Shown: positions 5,920 through 13,125 of the stretch, in pieces
Numbering within the stretch: the first letter of the stretch is position 1
Layout: each line of letters opens with the position of its first letter
DNA from: Leptospirillum sp.
Lineage (GTDB): Bacteria; Nitrospirota; Leptospirillia; Leptospirillales; Leptospirillaceae
Reading direction: 5' to 3'
Assembly: GCA_027343785.1 (NCBI GenBank)
Contig: DAHWKF010000136.1
Location: 1 to 13,125, forward strand
DNA: 13,125 nucleotides
The notes under the pieces: model-generated
Told to the model about the DNA's origin: nothing
Seen by the model: the letters and a program-made list of their open reading frames with translations, nothing else
Database searches by the model: none
Translations under genes and position numbers: made by a program

Positions 5920-7373
5920 CCGCTGCTCCGGTTGATCTCAAGGGTCCGGGAACCCTTCCACGCCTCGGCGTGGGCCTTTCGACAGATTTTTACTTTCCTC
6001 CGCTGGAAGAATTGCTCGCCGCTCTTCAGAAGTCGTGTCTCCGGCCTGATTATATCGAGCTTTTCCGGGGGAAAACCGGCGATCTGGAACGGGCCCGGAG
6101 GGAGATCGTTCCCCCGGACATTCCGCTGACCTACCACGGTGACGCCCTGTGGTATACCGATCCGGCATTTCCCCATCATCCGGCTTACCGGCGTGAAACG
6201 TGCCGGGCAAACCGGCATCTGGACGCGCTAGGCTCCCCCTGGATCATCCATGAATGCGCCAGAAAAACCCTGGCGGGTCGCACTTTCGGGTATTACCTTC
6301 CCCCCGTTCTTGATCTGTCTGTCGCCCGCGTCATCCGGGAAAATGCCCTTCTGCTACAGTCCCGTTTGCGCGGAAGGACGCTTTTGGTCGAGATCCCCCC
6401 TTTCCCCTTCTTTTCCATGGGAAACCTGTCCCCGGGAGATTTTTTTCGGGCGATCCTGGAAGGCACATCTCTCGCTATGGGGCTGGACATCGGTCATGCC
6501 ATGACCGCTTTCCGCCTTGAACAAACACGTTTTTCGCCAAAAGACTTCGCCGGATGGATCCGGGACACCTTCCCCCTTGAACATGTCGTGGAGATTCATA
6601 CAGGAGGCCTCTCTATGCTCGGAGAACCCCTGTCCCCCGAATTCTGGGATGACCACCGGATCCGGATCCCCGACCTCCTTTGGGAATGTCTGGAAGCGGT
6701 GCTCGTTCTCTGCCCCCTTCCTGCATTAAGGGGTGCCGCGCTGGAGGTGGACAACAAGGATGTTCCAACGGTCGTGGAGGAATTTGGACGGTTTCGCCAG
6801 ATCGTCGACCCTGCCTGGCCCGAAGGTCGCCTGGACGGGCGGATTCGACCGTACAGGGGTCGAACGATGCCGGCGGGGGAAGGACAACATTGCGGCGATC
6901 ATGGTACGGAGACTCTCGACAACCTCCTTTTTGAAACCCTCCTCGAAGGAAGACCTGTTCGTCCGGAGATCACACGGGGCGATCCGGCCCTCTACCGAAA
7001 CCGGATATACGCGGAGGAAGTCTGGGAGTTCGGGGGACACCTGCCGGACATCTTCCCCCGAACGATCGAGAGCGTGGAAAAAATCCTCGGGAATCCCCGA
7101 CAAGATTTTGTCGATTTTTTTCACACAATCGCTTTTTCAGAGTTTGATCCATATGATTATCTCCGGACCAAAACCTGCGTCACAGGACTCTGGGTCGAAG
7201 ACCTGATCCAACGAAAAAAAATTACAGGAAAGGCAGCGGACCATGTCCTTCAAACCGTACGGGAAGAAATTATTTTGCTCCTTTCTGACCAGGAAACGGT
7301 CAACGGAGACCCTTGTCCGGGTGAAAGCCTCCGGGAGGGGTGTCCTGACTGCGGCGTCAGGAGCCGGACATAG
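5916..7373 (+). CDS. DUF692/MNIO-family iron oxidase with C-terminal partner-like domain
   Basis: This 485-residue protein begins with a DUF692 TIM barrel (about 14-300), the family of multinuclear non-heme iron oxidases (MbnB, TglH, BufB) that modify peptides, usually at cysteine. Candidate metal ligands are H74 (YHGD), H112 (IHEC), E159 (LVEIP), D191 and H194 (LDIGH), H228 (VEIHTGG), D246/H247 (DDHRIRIP) and E277 (LEVDNKDVP), in the family's order. Standalone members have about 280 residues. The extra region 325-455 has a pattern (LLFETLLEG, then ALYRNRIYAEEV, then FPRTIESVEKILG) that resembles the DUF2063/MbnC-type partner proteins; this is inference. The tail holds C467, C476 and C479. 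TTG 5916 is preceded by GGAGG (5901-5905) and overlaps the upstream stop. Its end overlaps the next gene by 53 nt. The substrate is unknown. Confidence 0.85.
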   Translation: MTAAPVDLKGPGTLPRLGVGLSTDFYFPPLEELLAALQKSCLRPDYIELFRGKTGDLERARREIVPPDIPLTYHGDALWYTDPAFPHHPAYRRETCRANRHLDALGSPWIIHECARKTLAGRTFGYYLPPVLDLSVARVIRENALLLQSRLRGRTLLVEIPPFPFFSMGNLSPGDFFRAILEGTSLAMGLDIGHAMTAFRLEQTRFSPKDFAGWIRDTFPLEHVVEIHTGGLSMLGEPLSPEFWDDHRIRIPDLLWECLEAVLVLCPLPALRGAALEVDNKDVPTVVEEFGRFRQIVDPAWPEGRLDGRIRPYRGRTMPAGEGQHCGDHGTETLDNLLFETLLEGRPVRPEITRGDPALYRNRIYAEEVWEFGGHLPDIFPRTIESVEKILGNPRQDFVDFFHTIAFSEFDPYDYLRTKTCVTGLWVEDLIQRKKITGKAADHVLQTVREEIILLLSDQETVNGDPCPGESLREGCPDCGVRSRT

Positions 7374-8109
7374 GGTCCTCCCGTTTTTTGTGATCTTCTT
7401 ATGGGCATTGACGGGCTGCAGTTCCAGCCCCACCCAGGGATCTTCCTCCCGGCGCGCCATACCCGTTTCAGGAACGCTCCGGAGCGGCACCCTCGCCCTT
7501 CCCAAAACCGCGATCTATCTGACGGATCTCTCCCGTCCCGGACACTCTTTCGAGGAAGCGACCGACCTCCAGGGTCATTTCCGGATGGATCTGGCGCCGG
7601 GAACCTGGCGGCTGAAATCGGGCCCCATCTCATCTTGCCCTGTGGACAACACATTTGTCGTTCCGGAAGGCTCGCCCCCCTTGAAGATTCGGGTTACGGC
7701 CCCCGCGCTCACCTTTATCCACTGTCCCCCCTCCCGGATGGTGCTCATCGGCCCCGTTTCGGCCAGGCCGGATGTCTCCGTGGCCTCTCCCGCCATCCGG
7801 GGGTTCCTGATCCCGCCCCCGGGACAAACGGTTCCCCTCTTTCTGACACCCGCCGCGACAGGGGGGAAGGTCGACGAACTTTCGGTCAGGGAGGACGGCA
7901 CTTTCACCTGGTCTCCACCCGCTCCGGGAACATATACCGTCCAGTCCGTCCTCACCGGATTCTGCCCGATCTATGCAACAATCCTTGTCCGGAGGGATTC
8001 CCGTTACCTGGTCGTCAGCAGCCATCGCCTGGACAAGGGGGGGCAATGCCCCGCGGTAACGGCGAACGTCTATTCAGGCGCCTTCTCCCTGCCGCCGGAA
8101 AGCCGCTGA
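7321..8109 (+). CDS. Lipoprotein with carboxypeptidase-regulatory-like folds and Cys-Pro motifs
   Basis: This 262-residue protein has a lipoprotein signal with lipobox LTGC (lipid Cys at 33), so it should be anchored in the inner or outer membrane facing the periplasm. Two segments look like Ig-like carboxypeptidase-regulatory folds: TDLQGHFRMDLAPGTWRL (about 81-98) and REDGTFTWSPPAPGTYTV (about 190-207). All four other cysteines are followed by Pro (C106, C135, C215, C243). The start is uncertain. ATG 7243 has a fair AGGAAAGG upstream but gives a 57-residue leader and a 131-nt overlap with the DUF692 gene. GTG 7321 gives a normal leader, with only a weak ribosome site. The overlap suggests translational coupling to the DUF692 enzyme. 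No known family name is recognised. Confidence 0.75.
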   Translation: MKASGRGVLTAASGAGHRVLPFFVIFLWALTGCSSSPTQGSSSRRAIPVSGTLRSGTLALPKTAIYLTDLSRPGHSFEEATDLQGHFRMDLAPGTWRLKSGPISSCPVDNTFVVPEGSPPLKIRVTAPALTFIHCPPSRMVLIGPVSARPDVSVASPAIRGFLIPPPGQTVPLFLTPAATGGKVDELSVREDGTFTWSPPAPGTYTVQSVLTGFCPIYATILVRRDSRYLVVSSHRLDKGGQCPAVTANVYSGAFSLPPESR

Positions 8110-8155
8110 AGATTTCAAGCCTCACCGGCATATTTCTTTTTCGGGGCAGTTTGGG

Positions 8156-8161
8156 TACGAT
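8156..8161 (+). promoter_or_regulatory. Possible -10 box before the CheW-CheZ gene
   Basis: TACGAT matches five of six -10 consensus positions, in the short gap after the lipoprotein gene. Transcription would begin near 8168, just before the ATG at 8170, or 26 nt before the alternative TTG at 8194. No good -35 box is seen, so an internal promoter is only a possibility. Confidence 0.2.
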
Positions 8162-8169
8162 ACACCGAA

Positions 8170-9225
8170 ATGATGGACAATTCGGGAGGAAACTTGCAGA
8201 TCCTGACTATTCTGACGGGCGAAAATCCGCTTTGGGCCGTCCGGCTCTTCGACATCCAGAAAATCCTCTCCCCCGACCTGCTCGTTCCGGGCGAAGGAAC
8301 GGGACCCTCCTTCGCAGGCTGGCTGGAAGAGGGAAAAGACCGGATTCCCGTCTATGACCCCCGGCGATGGAAGGGAACCGTACCCTCCTCCCCCCCCGGC
8401 AAACTCCTCCTGATCGGCTCCCCGTCCGGCAAAAGATTCGGTGTCGCGGTTGAAAAACTGGGCAAGGTGTTGCGGATAAGGGAAGACGACCTTCGGCCCG
8501 GAACCCCGCTGGAAGAAGGATTCGGCTGTCTGACGGGTCCGCTGCCGGACGGGGGGGAACTTCGGGTCATCAATCCGGACCCCGCGGGAGAAAAGATATC
8601 CGCTTCCAAAAGCCAGAAGAGGAAGCCTCCCGCCGAAACCACACCCCAGCCGGACGACTTCGTGACCCAGATCGGCAAGACCGCCCGGGAAATCCAGAAG
8701 ATACTCTCCATGTCGGATTCCATGCTGGACACCATGAAACTGGTCGGAGACCATCTTCCGACAACGTCCGGCGGTCTCGAAACCGTCTCCCGGATGACGG
8801 AAGATGCGGCCCATACGATTCTGTCGGTACTGGAGTCCTCTCTGGAAACCAATCAGAAGATCCGGTCGGACCTTCAGAAGATGGCCTCCGACCCGAAGCG
8901 CCTCCGGAAGGACCTGCCGGCCATCGAACAGCTCCTGTCGGGCCAGGAAACCCGGATCCTCGAGGGCTTTGAGGCCATGGCTTTTCAGGATCTCGTAGGA
9001 CAGAACCTGCGGAAGATCACCGGGACCCTGAACGATCTGGAAAAACGGCTTCTGGAAATCCTGATGGAATTCTCCGTGGATCGGGAGCCGGAAAAGGGCG
9101 AGAAGACCGATCTCCCTCGCTCCGCAGTCAAGGAAGCCCAGAATCTGGAACTGAAGGGCGTGCCATCCGAATCCGCCTTCACACAGGATTCGGTCGACAA
9201 GCTGCTGTCCGAATTCGGGTTCTGA
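8170..9225 (+). CDS. cheZ: CheW-like/CheZ fusion, chemotaxis CheY-P phosphatase
   Basis: CheZ dephosphorylates CheY-P to reset flagellar signalling. In this 351-residue protein the C-terminal half (about 163-351) is CheZ: the helix MTEDAAHTILSVLES (209-223), the catalytic segment FQDLVGQNLRKI with D274 and Q278 matching E. coli D143 and Q147, and a C-terminal CheY-binding tail QDSVDKLLSEFGF. The N-terminal half (about 8-137) has the strand pattern of a CheW-like domain (LLLIGSPSGKRFGVAVEKLGKVLRI), which normally binds CheA and receptors. A Lys/Pro-rich linker (about 140-162) joins them. CheZ proteins are usually about 210 residues, so this is a real N-terminal extension. ATG 8170 lacks a good ribosome site; TTG 8194 has GGGAGG (8184-8189) a few bases upstream and may be the true start. 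No other che gene is in the window. Confidence 0.85.
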   Translation: MMDNSGGNLQILTILTGENPLWAVRLFDIQKILSPDLLVPGEGTGPSFAGWLEEGKDRIPVYDPRRWKGTVPSSPPGKLLLIGSPSGKRFGVAVEKLGKVLRIREDDLRPGTPLEEGFGCLTGPLPDGGELRVINPDPAGEKISASKSQKRKPPAETTPQPDDFVTQIGKTAREIQKILSMSDSMLDTMKLVGDHLPTTSGGLETVSRMTEDAAHTILSVLESSLETNQKIRSDLQKMASDPKRLRKDLPAIEQLLSGQETRILEGFEAMAFQDLVGQNLRKITGTLNDLEKRLLEILMEFSVDREPEKGEKTDLPRSAVKEAQNLELKGVPSESAFTQDSVDKLLSEFGF

Positions 9226-9283
9226 CCGGAAAAGTTCTTTTGATGATTCCGGACGATCCTCTGTCCCTCCGGAGGTTCTGGTA

Positions 9284-9361
9284 ATGAACATCTGCGCGCG
9301 CCCGGTACGAATGATCCCCTTTTCCCCGCCTATCTGGAAAAAATCCGGAAAAAACCCGTGA
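9284..9361 (+). CDS. Putative 25-codon leader ORF coupled to the GGDEF-EAL gene
   Basis: An ATG at 9284 has a textbook Shine-Dalgarno (GGAGG 9271-9275, 8 nt upstream) and opens a 25-residue frame ending in TGA at 9359-9361. That stop overlaps the GTG start of the large downstream gene as GTGA. The downstream GTG has no good ribosome site of its own, so its translation may depend on this leader. The peptide begins MNICARPVRM and resembles nothing known. Alternatively, a one-base frameshift (real or sequencing error) separates this ATG from the downstream frame, which stays open upstream to 9247 and reads naturally (LFPAYLEKIRKK). Confidence 0.35.
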   Translation: MNICARPVRMIPFSPPIWKKSGKNP

Positions 9362-12300
9362 GCCGCCACAGGAGACAATCCTACCGCCATCTCCTGAGCC
9401 TCTACGCCACCCTGAGCCAGGTGAACCAGTCCATCCTGCGCACATCCGACGCCGACGCCCTGTTCCGTAAAATCTGCCGGATCGCAACGGATTATGGCCA
9501 TTTCCGTTTCGCCTGGATCGGGGTGGAAGACAAGATCAAACAGGAGATAGTCCCGGTGGCCTGGTCGGGTGAAGGGGCGGAATACCTCCGGGAGATCCGG
9601 ATTTTTCTGGACCCGGCCCGTCCCGAAAGCCAGGGGCCGGCCGCCACGGCCCTCCGGACCGGCAGGATGCAGGTCATCCATGATTTTTTCCGGGATTCGA
9701 GGACGATCCCCTGGGTCGGGGCCGCCAGGCGTCACGGTTTCCGCTCAAGTATCGGGGTGGCCATCTCCCGGGGAGGGGAAAATATCGGCGTCATGAACCT
9801 GTATGCCGGTGAAAAATCGTATTTTGGCCGTCCGGAACAGCAGCTGATCCGGGAGATGGCCCTCGATATCAGTTTTGCCCTCGACCACTTCGACTCAGAG
9901 AAGGCCCGAAAGACGGCCGAACGACAGCTTGATAGCCATCGCCAGCGACTCTCCCTGCTTCTGGAAGAAAGCCTTTTTGCCAACCGCCAACAGGAACCCC
10001 GACGGATCATGCGCGCGTTCTCCGAAACGGCCCTTTCCCTGACCGGAGCGACCCGTGTCGATTTTGGTATTTTTGAGCAGGGCGCCCTGACCCGGGAAGC
10101 CATGGACGCTTCCGGCAGGAGTTTACCCGGACACCCTTCCCCGGAACAGGACAATATCTGTTCCTGGGCGCGCGCGCGACGGGAGATTTACCGTTCCGAC
10201 AGGATTTCCCCCAATCATCCCCCCTTCCAGCCGGAAACCGGCGTTCTGGTCCACCTTCCCGCCTTTGGAAGCAAGGACAACTATCTGGGCTTTCTCGAGG
10301 TTGTCTGTCCGGAGACCTACATCCAGTCCGATCCCGACCTCTCCTACCTTTCGGCACTGACGGCCCAGATCGCGGGCTCGCTGGAAAACGCGTTTCTTTT
10401 GCAGGCCCTCTCGATTTCCGAATCGCGGCTCCGGATTTTCCAGAAAACCTTTGAAAGTGCGACCGTTCCATTGTGTATTTGCGACGCGCGCCAGCCGAAT
10501 CTCCCCATCATTTTCGTCAACGACCATTTTTCTCGGGTGACCGGATATCCATTGGCCGAAACGGTCGGAAAAAACTGCCGCTTCCTCCAGGGGACGGATC
10601 GGGATCAGGAAGAACGCGAATACATCAGAACGGCCCTGGCGGCCGGAAAACCGATCCGGACCATTCTTCGGAACTACCGGAAGGACGGCAGTCTCTTCAT
10701 GAACGAGCTCAGCATCTTTCCCATCTCCGATCCGGACGGCACCGTCACCCATTTTCTCGGCATCCAGAACGACATGACCGACACGCTTTCCCTCCGGAAG
10801 AACCGGGATATCGCCTCCCAGGTGTTCGATATGGCCAGCGACGGAATCCTTCTCACCGACAGCGAGAACCGGATCATCCTCGTCAACCGGGCTTTTACCG
10901 AAATAACCGGATATTCCCTGGAGGACGTTCAGGAAAAGAATCCTAGCGTCCTGGCCTCCGGCCGCCACGACTCCTTTTTCTATCAGGCCATGTGGAACGA
11001 ACTCCTGACCGTCGGTTACTGGCAGGGCGAGTTGTGGAACCGGAAAAAGTCGGGGGAGGTCTACCCCGAATGGCTTTCGATCAGTACCCGGAAAAACCGG
11101 GACGGAACCGTCGAAAACTACATCGGAATCTTTCATGATCTGACAGGAGTCAAGGAATCCGAAGAACGCATTTCCTACCTCGCCTACCACGATCCCCTGA
11201 CCGGACTGCCCAACCGGGTCCTGCTGCGGGACCGTCTGGAATACGCCATTCTCCAGTCGACCCGCCAGAACAGGAAACTCGGTGTTCTCCTCATTGATCT
11301 CGACGGGTTCAAGAATGTCAACGACCTCCTCGGACATCACACCGGCGACCAGTTGCTTGTAGAGGTTTCCCGAAGGATGACGCAGGGGATCCGGACGAGC
11401 GATTCCGTCGGGCGGATGGGCGGGGACGAATTTCTGGTCATCTTTCCGGACATTCATGATCTGAACGAGGTTTCCTCGATCATTTCGCGGCTGATGGAAC
11501 AAATCCACCGTCCTTATGTAATCGATGGACAATCCATCATCCTCACAACCAGCGGAGGGGTGACCCTTTACCCCGAGGACAACTGCGGAATCGACGATCT
11601 GGTCCGCCATGCCGACATTGCCATGTATAGCGCCAAAAACAGGGGGAAAAACAGGGTTCACTACTATGAGCTTTCCATGGAAACGGAACTTCGGAAGCGG
11701 GAAAACTTCAAGCAGGAGATTGTTCGGGCCCTGAGGGAAAACGATCTTCGGCTGGTTTACCAGCCCCAGGTCGATATCCTGAACGGCGACATCCTCGGGG
11801 TCGAAGCCCTGCTCCGCTGGTACCTCCCGGGCGGAATCCGTTATCCGGGGGATTTTCTGGGATTTATCGAAAACGACGACCTGTCGGTCGAACTGGGACG
11901 ATGGGTGCTGAAATCAGCGCTGGAACAGCATGACCGCTGGAAATCGAACGGCATGGACATCCGGATTTCAGTCAACATCTTTCCCCGCCATTTCACCGGC
12001 GGGACTCTCGTGGGAGATCTGGCCTCTCTGGGAAATTCCGGATTCGATCTTTCGGGCATCGCCCTGGAAATCACCGAAAACACCCTTGTGAGCGACCTCG
12101 CTGATATCCAGAAGACGGTCCAGAGCTGCAAGGAACAGGGTATCCAGATCTCCCTGGACGACTTCGGAACCGGATATACCTCCCTGACCATGGTCCGGCT
12201 CCTCCGTCCGGACTCCCTGAAGGTGGACCAGTCGTTTATCAGGGAGTCCGGCGACAATGAAGGAAACCGTTCGATACTGGAAAGTATCCTGAAAATCGGA

Positions 12301-12492
12301 GAGGGATTTCACGCCTGCGTTATCCAGGAAGGGGTTGAAAAGGCCAGTGAGCTCCGGATGCTCCGGGAGATGGGTTACCGAAATATCCAGGGATTTCTGG
12401 TTTCCCACCCTCTTCTGCCGGAAGATCTTGAATTCTTTTTCGGAAACTGGAGGAAAAACCGCCTGTGGCAAAAGCTGGGAGAACATGGCTGA
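9358..12492 (+). CDS. GAF-GAF-LOV-PAS-GGDEF-EAL cyclic-di-GMP sensor enzyme
   Basis: This 1044-residue cytoplasmic protein joins sensing to both making and breaking c-di-GMP. Domains in order: GAF 1 (about 20-178), GAF 2 (about 195-348), a LOV-type PAS (about 357-478), a second PAS (about 483-600), GGDEF (about 605-770) and EAL (about 785-1035). The LOV domain has GKNCRFLQ with the adduct cysteine C407, NYRKDGS (439-445), N449 and Q470, the FMN-binding set. GGDEF (688-692) is intact with I-site RTSD (679-682). The EAL domain keeps E816 (EALLRW), N873, E904, DDFGTGYTSL (934-943), K955, E991 and Q1011, so phosphodiesterase activity is plausible. No membrane helix is seen. GTG 9358 is the only common start codon in the open frame and overlaps the leader ORF's stop. 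Which activity dominates cannot be told from sequence. Confidence 0.9.
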   Translation: MSRHRRQSYRHLLSLYATLSQVNQSILRTSDADALFRKICRIATDYGHFRFAWIGVEDKIKQEIVPVAWSGEGAEYLREIRIFLDPARPESQGPAATALRTGRMQVIHDFFRDSRTIPWVGAARRHGFRSSIGVAISRGGENIGVMNLYAGEKSYFGRPEQQLIREMALDISFALDHFDSEKARKTAERQLDSHRQRLSLLLEESLFANRQQEPRRIMRAFSETALSLTGATRVDFGIFEQGALTREAMDASGRSLPGHPSPEQDNICSWARARREIYRSDRISPNHPPFQPETGVLVHLPAFGSKDNYLGFLEVVCPETYIQSDPDLSYLSALTAQIAGSLENAFLLQALSISESRLRIFQKTFESATVPLCICDARQPNLPIIFVNDHFSRVTGYPLAETVGKNCRFLQGTDRDQEEREYIRTALAAGKPIRTILRNYRKDGSLFMNELSIFPISDPDGTVTHFLGIQNDMTDTLSLRKNRDIASQVFDMASDGILLTDSENRIILVNRAFTEITGYSLEDVQEKNPSVLASGRHDSFFYQAMWNELLTVGYWQGELWNRKKSGEVYPEWLSISTRKNRDGTVENYIGIFHDLTGVKESEERISYLAYHDPLTGLPNRVLLRDRLEYAILQSTRQNRKLGVLLIDLDGFKNVNDLLGHHTGDQLLVEVSRRMTQGIRTSDSVGRMGGDEFLVIFPDIHDLNEVSSIISRLMEQIHRPYVIDGQSIILTTSGGVTLYPEDNCGIDDLVRHADIAMYSAKNRGKNRVHYYELSMETELRKRENFKQEIVRALRENDLRLVYQPQVDILNGDILGVEALLRWYLPGGIRYPGDFLGFIENDDLSVELGRWVLKSALEQHDRWKSNGMDIRISVNIFPRHFTGGTLVGDLASLGNSGFDLSGIALEITENTLVSDLADIQKTVQSCKEQGIQISLDDFGTGYTSLTMVRLLRPDSLKVDQSFIRESGDNEGNRSILESILKIGEGFHACVIQEGVEKASELRMLREMGYRNIQGFLVSHPLLPEDLEFFFGNWRKNRLWQKLGEHG

Positions 12493-12528
12493 GTCCATAC
12501 TCCCGGAGGACGGGAACATGACGCGACC

Positions 12529-13005
12529 TCAGCGGCCCGGGCTTTTCCCGGTCAGCAAATGGTCCTGAAACTCCCGTCGCAGCGTTTCGATCATGTCTGA
12601 CACTTCCGGAGGTGACGCGTCCGTCTTCAACGCGGTCCTGTAATGATCGAAGATCCTCGGGCCGTCCACTCCACCGGTCATGGGGATGTCCCCTGCCATG
12701 GACGCCGTTCTCGGAAAACAGTGGATGTGGATGTGGGGACACAACTCTCCAAAACTCAGGAAATAGACCTTCCGGATCGGCTTTTTTTGGAGTAGCAGCG
12801 TTTCTGCCAGAGCCCGAAAACGTTCGAGACTGGTGGTTTCAGATTCCTCAAGATCCTTCCACAACGTGACATGACGAAGCGGGGCCAGCACGAGATACCC
12901 TGGGAGAGCCACGTTTCCCATATGGTAGACCGCCACAGAACTGTCCCGAACCACCAGACGGTCATTGTTTCCCGTCTCCAGACAGACCGGACACCCCTCT
13001 TCCAT
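12529..13005 (-). CDS. HIT-family (histidine triad) protein
   Basis: This 158-residue protein belongs to the histidine-triad superfamily of nucleotide hydrolases and transferases. The active-site signature HIHIH (residues 91-95, in CPHIHIHCFPR) is intact. Upstream strands fit the fold (VALPGYLVLAPLRHVTLWKDL, in two parts about 32-52). CPVC at 5-8, with downstream His, may bind zinc as in some HIT proteins. The start is supported by a G-rich Shine-Dalgarno (GGGGGGA) about 5 nt upstream of the ATG. It converges with the GGDEF-EAL gene with only 36 nt between the stops, and no clear terminator lies there. The substrate (AMP-lysine type, Ap4A or other) cannot be told. Confidence 0.88.
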   Translation of the reverse strand: MEEGCPVCLETGNNDRLVVRDSSVAVYHMGNVALPGYLVLAPLRHVTLWKDLEESETTSLERFRALAETLLLQKKPIRKVYFLSFGELCPHIHIHCFPRTASMAGDIPMTGGVDGPRIFDHYRTALKTDASPPEVSDMIETLRREFQDHLLTGKSPGR

Positions 13006-13090
13006 TCAATCCCCCCATCACCGAAAGCTTCCCGCGGACACCCCGTTCCAAACCCCGGGACACCCTGAAGCCGGACGTTTCACAAACGGA

Positions 13091-13120
13091 TTGAACTCGA
13101 CCGATTTTCCACAGTATGAT
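13091..13120 (+). promoter_or_regulatory. Sigma70-type promoter pointing out of the window
   Basis: TTGAAC (13091-13096), an 18-nt spacer and TATGAT (13115-13120) make the best sigma70-like promoter in the window. It is divergent from the HIT gene and would drive a gene beyond the right edge. Confidence 0.5.
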
Positions 13121-13125
13121 GACAG

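Noticed and set aside
8122..9735. 537-codon minus-strand open frame opposite the CheZ gene
   Set aside because: It has no domain pattern and mirrors a well-supported CheW-CheZ frame; long antisense frames are common with this codon bias.
10123..11661. 512-codon minus-strand open frame opposite the GGDEF-EAL gene
   Set aside because: It is antisense to clear LOV, PAS and GGDEF motifs and has no motif of its own.
1..13125. tRNA, rRNA, CRISPR arrays and intact insertion sequences
   Set aside because: Looked for by eye; no cloverleaf, rRNA signature, regularly spaced repeats or transposase was found.

Overview
The window is about 13.1 kb of GC-rich (roughly 57% by eye) Gram-negative bacterial DNA, densely coded with short overlaps between genes. 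Type II secretion genes, CheZ-type chemotaxis and several cyclic-di-GMP enzymes point to a motile diderm. Codon habits and gene content would fit an acidophilic iron oxidiser such as Leptospirillum, but no marker gene proves this, so the taxonomy is only a suggestion. No rRNA, tRNA, CRISPR array or intact insertion sequence was seen.

Layout. Positions 1-2261 hold the end of a type II secretion operon in the order gspL (5' end missing), gspM, gspK. Positions 2262-2922 carry no convincing gene but contain a perfect 22-nt palindrome. A five-repeat TPR protein follows (2923-3537). Next comes a 316-nt AT-rich regulatory-looking region with an inverted repeat and a G6/C6 hairpin, leading to a small secreted histidine-rich protein (3854-4159). 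That gene ends in a strong intrinsic terminator lying inside the 3' end of a convergent membrane diguanylate cyclase (4156-5343, minus strand).

From 5569 to 12492 five tightly spaced plus-strand genes look like one operon: a small TPR protein; a DUF692/MNIO-family iron oxidase carrying an extra C-terminal domain; a lipoprotein whose four internal cysteines are all followed by proline; a CheW-like/CheZ fusion; and a 1044-residue GAF-GAF-LOV-PAS-GGDEF-EAL protein. A 25-codon leader ORF with a good Shine-Dalgarno sequence sits just before the last gene and overlaps it by 4 nt. A HIT-family protein lies convergently at the right end (12529-13005, minus), and a promoter-like sequence at the right edge points out of the window.

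How the parts may work together (inference): the LOV-GGDEF-EAL protein could turn blue light or redox into a c-di-GMP signal, and the CheW-CheZ fusion could tune CheY-P, so the operon may link light sensing, second messenger and motility. The MNIO enzyme, lipoprotein and perhaps the nearby His/Cys-rich secreted protein may form a separate metal-handling or peptide-modifying unit. The strongest candidates for something undescribed are the MNIO protein with its fused partner-like domain, the CheW-CheZ fusion and the LOV-containing c-di-GMP enzyme.
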